From an uncultured Veillonella sp. (GTDB taxonomy: Bacteria; Bacillota; Negativicutes; Veillonellales; Veillonellaceae): a DNA stretch of 11,011 nucleotides. The stretch is taken from NCBI RefSeq assembly GCF_905209685.1, contig NZ_CAJLUB010000055.1, positions 1-11,011 on the forward strand. The letters are read 5' to 3'. Position 1 is the first letter of the stretch, and every line of letters starts with the position of its first letter. Positions 6,680-11,011 of the stretch are shown here, piece by piece. Position numbers and translations under genes: made by a program. The notes beneath the pieces were generated by a model. It was not told where the DNA came from and ran no database searches. It worked only from the letters and a program-made list of their open reading frames with translations.

Positions 6680-7327
6680 ATGGCTAAACAAGATCATAGA
6701 GGTAAAAGAAGACCTCGACACGAACGGATTGAAAGACGTAATTTGGAGTTAGGCTATTATTTAATATATACTGATACGGAAGGAACCGAGAGGGCGTATT
6801 TTGAAGGGTTACATAAGTCATTACCTGATGAAGTTAGAAGTAAGTTGCAAATAAAAGTTGTAGATGGTATTAAAACTAGAGAATTAATAAGTAAAGCTTG
6901 TAGAGACAGTAGTTACGATCCACAATTAAGAGAAACTTGGATTATATTTGATAGAGACCAAGTAACTACTTTTGATAAAATTATAGAAAAGGCTGAGAGT
7001 TTAAATATTCATGTTGGTTGGTCAAACCCTTGTATTGAGATATGGCTTCATGCATATTTAGGAAGACTGAAAACTTTTGATACATCAGTTTGTTGTTGCG
7101 AAAGTTTAAAGCGGATTTGTCGACAAAAAATGAATGGATATGAATATAATAAGACTGATAGTGATTTATATCAGCGTTTTTATACCGTAGGGAGCGAAGA
7201 AGGTGCTATTAAGACTGCTAAAAATCGGTATATATCATTAGTCCGAGATGGCATTACTGTTCCTTCTGAAATGAATCCATGTACTACAGTATATAAATTG
7301 GTAGAAGAAATTCGGTCTAAGCTATAA
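6680..7327 (+). CDS. rloB: RloB/AbiLii family protein (TOPRIM-like nuclease partner)
   Basis: Predicted effector of the pair. It starts 2 bases after the RloA-type stop, with GGAG at 6668-6671, so the two are one transcriptional and probably translationally linked unit. The 215-residue protein has a basic N-terminus (GKRRPRHERIERR), then the RloB landmarks: YTDTEGTERAYFEGL with Glu34 (29-43), WIIFDRDQ with Asp91/Asp93 (87-94) and WSNPCIEIWL (114-123). The Glu plus DxD arrangement is that of a TOPRIM metal site, as in the topoisomerase-primase and OLD-family nucleases. Three consecutive Cys (138-140) are unusual but their meaning is unclear. Known RloB/AbiLii proteins occur next to RloA-type ATPases in restriction or abortive-infection loci; the nuclease target here is unknown. 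Length is normal for the family. Confidence 0.88.
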   Translation: MAKQDHRGKRRPRHERIERRNLELGYYLIYTDTEGTERAYFEGLHKSLPDEVRSKLQIKVVDGIKTRELISKACRDSSYDPQLRETWIIFDRDQVTTFDKIIEKAESLNIHVGWSNPCIEIWLHAYLGRLKTFDTSVCCCESLKRICRQKMNGYEYNKTDSDLYQRFYTVGSEEGAIKTAKNRYISLVRDGITVPSEMNPCTTVYKLVEEIRSKL

Positions 7328-7667
7328 GAATCTTATTAAAAAGGGGTTTGTATTAGCCGTAGTTATGAAATTGCAACTTTAAAGATCATTTTCTTATATA
7401 ATAATAAATTATATATAATTTTTACCAACCTAGAAGTAATTAGAATAATTTTGTTATTATATAAGTAAAGCCTTACTAGAGTAGTGAAAGTATTATAAAA
7501 AATGAAGATAAGTTAGCTATTTGTCTAGAATAGATAGTGACTTTAAATATAAATAGTGTTTAAGTTTACTTATTAAGTAAAATAGAGTAAAAGTTGAATG
7601 AAAGACTTTTTTTAAATAGTAGAGATTCAGAAGACTATGAAATGATATGATTTAGTTAAAATATAGA
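7328..7667 (+). other. 340-base AT-rich non-coding stretch after the RloAB cassette
   Basis: No open reading frame of believable length or with a ribosome-binding site is visible on either strand; the few ATG codons run quickly into stops. The DNA is extremely AT-rich (for example 7397-7420). Apart from a 17-bp palindrome at 7565-7581, I see no promoter, RNA gene or inverted termini. It resembles degraded or acquired spacer DNA at the edge of a defence cassette. Confidence 0.5.
7565..7581. repeat. 17-bp palindrome in the AT-rich spacer
   Basis: TTTACTTA-T-TAAGTAAA is a perfect 8-bp inverted repeat around one base. It has no adjacent U-tract, so it is not a terminator. A protein-binding site or chance in AT-rich DNA are both possible. 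Confidence 0.3.
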
Positions 7668-7698
7668 AAACGGCTCCTTAAAAAGGAGCCGTTTGTTG
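7668..7698. terminator. bidirectional Rho-independent terminator
   Basis: A perfect stem AACGGCTCCTT (7669-7679) / AAGGAGCCGTT (7683-7693) with an AAA loop. A T-rich tail follows rightward (gttgttttt), and an A-run precedes, which becomes UUUUC leftward. It lies 20 bases beyond the stop of the minus-strand gene at 7714, which it most directly serves, and also blocks read-through from the left. The stem shares AACGGCTCCT with the terminator at 280-308. Confidence 0.85.
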
Positions 7699-7713
7699 TT
7701 TTTATTAATTTCT

Positions 7714-8061
7714 TTACACAATTTCCGCTTTCAAATCGATAACGTGTTTACATGCAACACATCCAGGGCAGTCGCAGAATTCTGCACCTTGTGCTTTGAT
7801 AGATTTAGCGTGTTGTAATAGGTTAGCTGCGCCTTCTGCACCAAGGATTTGTGTAGCTAGTTCAGAGCCTGCAAAGCCAATTGTTTCATCGATAAGAGCA
7901 ATGTTTTGCTCTGCTACAGATACTAGCTGTTTTGTAAGTGCTTTTTGTTCAGGTTTACCTTCTGCATTGATCCAAGATTGCGCGAATTCTTTTACTGTAG
8001 GGTTGCTTGTAGGTGCATCTAATAAAGCTTGTACGAGTTCTTTTACTTGTGTATGTGTCAT
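7714..8061 (-). CDS. small conserved-looking protein with a C-x-C-x2-C-x2-C C-terminal motif, function unknown
   Basis: The chosen start is the ATG at 8061 (reading leftward), preceded by AAAGGAG with 6 spacer bases. An upstream in-frame ATG at 8109 lacks such a site and would add 16 residues. The product has 115 residues: a soluble, mostly helical, Gln/Ala/Leu/Glu-rich body (1-90), then QGAEFCDCPGCVACKHV. Cys96, Cys98, Cys101 and Cys104, with His106, could bind zinc or an iron-sulfur cluster, or act as redox thiols. No signal peptide or membrane segment is seen. It is a single-gene unit with its own extended -10 promoter and terminator. The body (KEFAQSWINAEGKPEQKALTKQLVSVAEQ) looks like a helical bundle. 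I do not recognise a characterised family and assign no function. Confidence 0.82.
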   Translation of the reverse strand: MTHTQVKELVQALLDAPTSNPTVKEFAQSWINAEGKPEQKALTKQLVSVAEQNIALIDETIGFAGSELATQILGAEGAANLLQHAKSIKAQGAEFCDCPGCVACKHVIDLKAEIV

Positions 8062-8147
8062 GATAGTCTCCTTTATATAACTACTAACTATAGTTTTGGA
8101 ATAGTGCATTTAGTATCATATGAGCATCTGTTCCTTTTGTTGAGTTC

Positions 8148-8156
8148 ATTATAGCA
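8148..8156 (-). promoter_or_regulatory. extended -10 promoter for the Cys-motif gene
   Basis: Read on the minus strand, TGCTATAAT is a perfect extended -10 element (hexamer 8153-8148). No good -35 is found at 16-18 bases, which extended -10 promoters tolerate. The start would lie near 8141, leaving an 80-base leader that contains the palindrome AACTATAGTT (8086-8095). Confidence 0.5.
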
Positions 8157-8189
8157 CCTACAATAATTTTGAATAGTAGAATGATTTGC

Positions 8190-8202
8190 GATAGATACTA
8201 TC
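8190..8202. promoter_or_regulatory. inverted repeat GATAG-ATA-CTATC between divergent promoters
   Basis: A perfect 5-bp inverted repeat with a 3-base centre lies between the divergent -10 elements at 8148 and 8245, and GATAG recurs at 8209-8213. Its position fits an operator for either divergent gene, but no regulator is encoded nearby, so the role is speculative. Confidence 0.25.
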
Positions 8203-8221
8203 AAATGTGATAGATTTGTGA

Positions 8222-8250
8222 TGATTACTGAGAAAATTTTTTGATATAAT
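8222..8250 (+). promoter_or_regulatory. predicted promoter upstream of the alkylation-repair-like gene
   Basis: TGATATAAT (8242-8250) is an extended -10 with a perfect TATAAT hexamer at 8245-8250. A weak TGATTA lies 17 bases upstream (8222-8227). The transcript would begin near 8257 and carry a leader of about 125 bases in which I see no strong hairpin. Confidence 0.5.
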
Positions 8251-8381
8251 TTAATAATAAAAGCTGAATACCAAAAATTGGCGCAATGTAGCTGTATTGA
8301 AAACATAGTTTTATTGATTTTGTAAAGGCTAGAATCAGAGCGTTATAAACAAATTAGAATTTGTAAGTGAGGTGAGTTTCT

Positions 8382-8999
8382 TTGAAAGCGTATATTAGGA
8401 GTTTAGAAACAGAGTTTTCCTTGATAGAAAATGGCTTCAAAGAGGAAGAAAGACGAGCCTTGGCCGATTATAAATCTAATGATACTGAATATATCAAGGA
8501 ATTGGCATTTTTAGCCTATAAATCTGATATCTATCAAGTAAGAATGTACGGTGTATTTCTTTTTGGATATTTATCAGATAAAAAAGATATTTTGGTATTT
8601 ATGAGAGATGAAGTGTCTGAAGATGATAATTGGAGAGTTCAGGAAGTATTAGCAAAGGCATTTGATGAATTTTGCAGAAAGACCGGGTATGAAAAAGCTC
8701 TTCCAATTATTGATGAATGGTTAGATAATCATAATCCAAATACGAGGAGAGCCGTTATAGAGGGATTAAGAATATGGACGAGTAGACCATATTTTAAAGA
8801 TAATCCGAAGGAAGCTATTAAGCGTATTGCTGCACTAAAAGAAGATACCAGCGAATATGTCAGAAAATCGGTAGGCAATGCTTTAAGAGATATTAGCAAA
8901 AAATTTCCTGAATTAATTAAAGCTGAACTTAATAATTGGAAATTAGACAGCAAAGAAATAAATCAAGTGTACAAATTGGCGAGTAAATTTATTAGCTGA
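8382..8999 (+). CDS. HEAT-repeat DNA alkylation repair-like protein (AlkD-related)
   Basis: Likely a cytosolic DNA-binding helical-repeat protein of the DNA-alkylation-repair (AlkC/AlkD-like) superfamily, whose characterised members are glycosylases removing bulky or alkylated bases. The start is TTG 8382 with GAGGTGA (8369-8375) 6 bases upstream. The 205-residue protein is built of short paired helices: FLAYKSDIYQVRMYGVFLFGYLS (43-65), DDNWRVQEVLAKAFDEFCRKTGYEKALPII (81-110), NPNTRRAVIEGLRIWTSRPYF (118-138) and SEYVRKSVGNALRDISKKFPELI (157-179). The last segment is the family's most recognisable repeat. Trp84 with Glu88 may occupy the place of the Trp/Asp catalytic pair of AlkD, but this alignment is by eye. 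It is somewhat shorter than AlkD (about 230 residues). Composition is AT-rich with many aga codons, compatible with transfer from a Firmicute. Confidence 0.72.
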   Translation: MKAYIRSLETEFSLIENGFKEEERRALADYKSNDTEYIKELAFLAYKSDIYQVRMYGVFLFGYLSDKKDILVFMRDEVSEDDNWRVQEVLAKAFDEFCRKTGYEKALPIIDEWLDNHNPNTRRAVIEGLRIWTSRPYFKDNPKEAIKRIAALKEDTSEYVRKSVGNALRDISKKFPELIKAELNNWKLDSKEINQVYKLASKFIS

Positions 9000-9048
9000 C
9001 AAATTCAAGTTTATCTGATTAATGTAATTGTAAACTATGGAGGTAGTA

Positions 9049-9477
9049 ATGAATAAGATCACTTGCATATGCTTAGGCGTTAGAGACATGGAACGATCAA
9101 TAAAGTTTTATAGAGATGGTTTGGGATATAAGACTGACTGTAAAGAAAATAATCCGCCAGTAATATTTTTCGATACAGCAGGGACAAAATTTGAACTATT
9201 TCCTTTGGAACAATTAGCAAAAGATATTGATGAAAGCAATCCTCCAATGGGAGATGGATTTGCAGGAATTACATTAGCTTACAATGTTGAGCATAAAGAA
9301 GATGTTGATAGTGTCATTGAATTAGTGCGAAATGCTGGGGGAAGAATTGTAAAAGAACCACAAGATATTTTTTGGGGTGGTTATCATGCATATTTTACTG
9401 ATCCAGATGGATATTACTGGGAAGTTGCATGGGGGCCAAACTTTAAGTTTGATGAAAAGGGATTATTGGAATTTTAG
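9049..9477 (+). CDS. VOC (glyoxalase/bleomycin-resistance/dioxygenase) superfamily protein
   Basis: A small cytosolic protein with two beta-alpha-beta-beta-beta modules. ATG 9049 is chosen because GGAGG (9039-9043) is 5 bases ahead; an in-frame ATG at 9037 precedes that site. The 142-residue protein has the first module ITCICLGVRDMERSIKFYRDGLGY (4-27) to FELFPLE (48-54), and the second FAGITLAYNVEHKEDVDSVIELVRNAGGRIVKEP (71-104) to YHAYFTDPDGYYWEVAW (112-128). DPDGYYWEVAW is the hallmark end. The usual metal-ligand glutamates are present (Glu49, Glu125), but the histidines expected on the first strand of each module are replaced (Cys5; Gly/Ile/Thr), so glyoxalase I activity is unlikely as judged by eye. 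It lies 50 bases after the previous gene and may be cotranscribed. Substrate unknown. Confidence 0.85.
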   Translation: MNKITCICLGVRDMERSIKFYRDGLGYKTDCKENNPPVIFFDTAGTKFELFPLEQLAKDIDESNPPMGDGFAGITLAYNVEHKEDVDSVIELVRNAGGRIVKEPQDIFWGGYHAYFTDPDGYYWEVAWGPNFKFDEKGLLEF

Positions 9478-9572
9478 TAGTTAATCTTGCTTAGGCGTGT
9501 CTTCGGCATCAGCTTATTATAGACTTAGAATCATGCTGTAACTAGTATTATATAGGCATTTGTTCTTTTAGT

Positions 9573-9580
9573 GATATAAT
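9573..9580 (+). promoter_or_regulatory. extended -10 promoter of the secreted-protein gene
   Basis: TGATATAAT (hexamer 9575-9580, TG at 9572-9573) repeats exactly the element at 8242-8250. No convincing -35 is present. The start would be near 9587, giving a leader of about 30 bases with AGGGG (9603-9607). Confidence 0.5.
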
Positions 9581-9615
9581 TTACTTAATACATGTTGTTT
9601 ATAGGGGAATATATC

Positions 9616-10248
9616 ATGAAAAAGGTTATATGTGCATTGGCTGTGTTAGCTTTTATAGGTTCTATCAATGTCGCTTCCGCAGATGACTTGATGCGCTTTC
9701 GTCTCAATGGTAATTCTATTTATGACCAGCCTTATGGTGATCGAAATGAGTTTCCTTGTCCAGATGGATTTGGTAGTTGCAGTATGACTGATAAGGATTA
9801 TAGAAGTATTCGGAAGGGGCAAGCTTTAGAGGTATTTGATACTGTATATGAGGCTAAGCAACATTTGAACTTTAAGCCGCAGTTGCCAGTTGGGGTAGAG
9901 GGACTCCGCCCTGTACATGTATCTATTGTGGATCATGATGTACTACAAGTCGTGTATGCCTATCATGAGCTTTTAAAAGGAAAATACTTTGACCGTGTAG
10001 ATGATATGCCAAAGTATATTAAGTATCGAGTATCGACTTTATCTGGTAATATCGCAGGTGACTATAAGGATTACGTGCCTCAGAAAATAGAGGTTGTAAA
10101 TGGCGTGACCGTAACCTATCGAATGGTGGATAACTCCGTATATCTAGCATCATGGGAACAAGAGGGGCAGAACCATGTATTCTTATTTAATGAGCCTATT
10201 TCTGTTAACCGGGCTAGGGAAATTATTAAGAGTGTAGGTATAAATTGA
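9616..10248 (+). CDS. secreted/periplasmic protein, paralogue of the truncated gene at 1-200
   Basis: The start is ATG 9616, 8 bases after AGGGG (9603-9607); an in-frame ATG at 9592 precedes the binding site and would weaken the signal peptide. The 210-residue protein starts with a typical Sec signal, MKK then a hydrophobic core, ending VASA with cleavage likely after Ala22. The mature part includes two cysteines seven residues apart (Cys48, Cys55, in a DGFGSC context) that may form a disulfide. A central region (95-150) alternates HVSIVDHDVLQVVYAYHELL with charged loops. The C-terminal VNGVTVTYRMVDNSVYLASWEQEGQNH (161-187) matches the protein ending at base 200. The VYLASWEQEG...FLF and terminal helix recall DUF4367-like envelope domains; the match is weak. 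It has its own promoter and no operon partner. Function is unknown. Confidence 0.85.
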   Translation: MKKVICALAVLAFIGSINVASADDLMRFRLNGNSIYDQPYGDRNEFPCPDGFGSCSMTDKDYRSIRKGQALEVFDTVYEAKQHLNFKPQLPVGVEGLRPVHVSIVDHDVLQVVYAYHELLKGKYFDRVDDMPKYIKYRVSTLSGNIAGDYKDYVPQKIEVVNGVTVTYRMVDNSVYLASWEQEGQNHVFLFNEPISVNRAREIIKSVGIN

Positions 10249-10285
10249 GTTATTTATTGTACTATTTCTTTAATTATGATTAGCT

Positions 10286-10291
10286 TATAAT
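10286..10291 (+). promoter_or_regulatory. possible -10 element for the hairpin RNA and downstream gene
   Basis: A perfect TATAAT lies 15 bases before the first repeat arm, but no -35 better than weak similarity is seen at 15-18 bases upstream. If used, the transcript begins near 10298 and includes the hairpin region as a leader of about 220 bases for the gene at 10519. Confidence 0.3.
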
Positions 10292-10305
10292 ATACATATA
10301 AAGAG

Positions 10306-10406
10306 AGCCCATTAACGTGATTAGGGCGTTAGGCTGATCTAAAACTGAACAAAATTATGATGGCGCCTAACGTGTTAGAGGGCTGCACTCCTCTATACGT
10401 TAGGTG
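10306..10406 (+). ncRNA. structured intergenic element with competing hairpins (possible leader RNA or small repeat element)
   Basis: Three copies of one 8-mer core are present: CGTTAGGC at 10327-10334, its complement GCCTAACG at 10365-10372, and ACGTTAGG at 10397-10404. The middle copy can pair with either neighbour. The right-hand hairpin is long: CCTAACGT plus TAGAGG (10376-10381) against CCTCTA (10390-10395) plus ACGTTAGG, with loop GCTGCACT. The left-hand pairing can be closed by AGCCC 10306-10310 / GGGCT 10380-10384. Two related direct units are also visible: TAACGTGATTAGGGC (10313-10327) and TAACGTGTTAGAGGGC (10368-10383). No U-tract follows. Mutually exclusive folds suggest an RNA switch; a REP/MITE-like DNA repeat is the main alternative. 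Confidence 0.4.
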
Positions 10407-10518
10407 TTTATCGTTGTACTATTTAATTAGTGCAATGATAGTGACTACTGCTAAGAGAACTATGATGATTACATAGGTAACCTTTGTTGTGTTTGATATT
10501 AAAAATAATGGAGCTCTT

Positions 10519-10926
10519 ATGAACGCAGAAAAGTACAAAGTTTCCAAGTTGCCATATATAGAAAATGCTAGCAACAAGATAATGGAAAAGTACAAAATAA
10601 AAGCACAATATGAAACGGAACCGCCCCATGGCGATGCCATATATTCTATTTCTATAAAAGACAAAGTATTGCCATTTTGGATATATGGTAGAGATGTTAC
10701 TTTCATAGGTAGTAGCATGGTTATGGTGGAATCTGTAAAATATAAGACTTGGGACCCCATAGAAACCATGATTATTGATTTAGAGAATGAAGTGTATGCT
10801 AGTTTAAAGGACTGGTATACAGACATTTCCTTTGTTAATGACCAAATAGAGCTAAGTAATCAAGTGGTAAAAATAGATAAACGAATTCTCAATGATTTTG
10901 AGGTCTTAGAGTGGACTAAGTACTAA
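10519..10926 (+). CDS. hypothetical small soluble protein
   Basis: The start chosen is ATG 10519 with GGAG (10510-10513) 5 bases upstream; an in-frame ATG at 10489 has no binding site. The 135-residue product is acidic/lysine-rich, with no signal peptide and no membrane helix. It begins NAEKYKVSKLPYIENASNKIMEKY, then has a beta-like centre (DAIYSISIKDKVLPFWIYGRDVTFIGSSMVMVES, about 39-72) and ends with two segments rich in Asp/Glu (IDLENEVYASLKDWY; KIDKRILNDFEVLEW). I recognise no family. It follows the structured element at 10306-10406 and may be expressed from the weak promoter there. The opposite-strand frame over the same DNA is judged a shadow. Confidence 0.65.
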   Translation: MNAEKYKVSKLPYIENASNKIMEKYKIKAQYETEPPHGDAIYSISIKDKVLPFWIYGRDVTFIGSSMVMVESVKYKTWDPIETMIIDLENEVYASLKDWYTDISFVNDQIELSNQVVKIDKRILNDFEVLEWTKY

Positions 10927-10936
10927 CGAGAATGCG

Positions 10937-10946
10937 TGATGCATCA
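10937..10946. repeat. 10-bp palindrome TGATGCATCA
   Basis: A perfect self-complementary decamer lies 10 bases after the stop of the preceding gene and 18 bases before the -35 at 10964. It has no T-run, so it is not a terminator. It could be an operator for the promoter to its right. Confidence 0.25.
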
Positions 10947-10963
10947 TATTCATGTAATTTTAA

Positions 10964-10993
10964 TTGACATAACTCTATAGAATACAGTACAAT
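10964..10993 (+). promoter_or_regulatory. strong predicted promoter for a gene beyond the right edge
   Basis: A consensus TTGACA (10964-10969) is followed 18 bases later by TACAAT (10988-10993), the best sigma-70-type pair in the window. Transcription would start near 11000 and run out of the window; the gene it serves is not visible. Confidence 0.6.
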
Positions 10994-11011
10994 ACCCTTA
11001 TATCTTAAATA

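Larger units (their letters stand above)
10257..10424. repeat. 11-bp direct repeat bracketing a 146-base hairpin-rich segment
   Basis: TTGTACTATTT occurs at 10257-10267 and again at 10414-10424, and a TAATTA follows both copies. Between them lies a segment holding the CGTTAGG/CCTAACG repeats. The arrangement resembles a small inserted element with a target-site duplication, but no terminal inverted repeats abut the direct repeats, so it may be an ancestral duplication or chance. Confidence 0.35.

Noticed and set aside
7328..7667. CRISPR array or toxin-antitoxin gene next to the RloAB cassette
   Set aside because: No regularly spaced repeats and no ORF with a ribosome-binding site were found there.
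7796..8080. Plus-strand ORF opposite the Cys-motif gene
   Set aside because: It is a mirror frame of the minus-strand gene, with no Shine-Dalgarno site; composition is explained by the complementary coding strand.
8088..8306. Minus-strand ORF of 72 residues upstream of the Cys-motif gene
   Set aside because: It runs through the divergent promoter region and both -10 elements, has no ribosome-binding site and overlaps the leader of the minus-strand gene.
10364..10410. Intrinsic terminator at the strong right-hand hairpin
   Set aside because: The hairpin is followed by GTTTATCGTTG rather than a U-run, so termination is unlikely.
10357..10476. A 39-codon plus-strand ORF beginning MMAPNVLEGC within the hairpin element
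   Set aside because: No ribosome-binding site precedes it, and its sequence is dictated by the hairpin repeats; it looks like a chance frame through a structured element.
10419..10826. Minus-strand ORF ending in a hydrophobic segment (VTYVIIIVLLAVVTIIALIK), possible small membrane toxin
   Set aside because: No start codon with a ribosome-binding site lies close to the hydrophobic segment, and the frame is antisense to the better-supported gene at 10519-10926.

Overview
The window looks like chromosomal DNA from a low-to-moderate GC, diderm Firmicute of the Negativicutes, most likely Veillonella. This is an inference from codon style, protein flavour and the ABC transporter layout, not a database match. 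Most genes have clear Shine-Dalgarno sites (AGGAG, GGAGG). Several use TTG starts. Rho-independent terminators and extended -10 promoters (TGnTATAAT) recur.

Layout. Positions 1-200 hold the 3' end of a gene for a small secreted protein. A compact structured leader (201-274), an intrinsic terminator (280-308) and two possible operator sites (329-364) follow. Then comes a tightly packed five-gene operon (434-5278) for a nickel/oligopeptide-type ABC importer in the order permease, permease, lipoprotein binding protein, ATPase, ATPase. Cistrons overlap or nearly abut, except for a 66-base gap before the binding protein. A strong terminator (5319-5368) closes the operon. Next is a two-gene RloA/RloB (AbiL-like) cassette (5409-7327): an ABC-type ATPase followed by a TOPRIM-domain RloB protein. 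It has its own promoter and visibly AT-richer DNA, as expected for a mobile anti-phage module. About 340 bases of AT-rich non-coding DNA separate it from a bidirectional terminator. A short minus-strand gene for a small protein with a C-x-C-x2-C-x2-C tail comes next (7714-8061). A divergent promoter region then leads to a HEAT-repeat DNA-alkylation-repair-like gene (8382-8999) and a VOC-fold gene (9049-9477). A second secreted protein (9616-10248) is a clear paralogue of the truncated one at position 1. It is followed by an intergenic element with mutually exclusive hairpins flanked by an 11-bp direct repeat (10257-10424). A small unidentified gene (10519-10926) and a consensus-like promoter pointing out of the window complete the region.

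How it works together. The importer operon is a complete uptake system: lipoprotein receptor, two-permease channel and two ATPases. The preceding leader and terminator, plus a Fur-box-like site, suggest control by metal or cofactor supply. RloAB would act independently as a phage-defence unit. The remaining genes look like single accessory genes.

The signals most worth following up are the structured leader before the importer, with a possible antiterminator pairing; the RloAB pair; and the repeat/hairpin element at 10257-10424.
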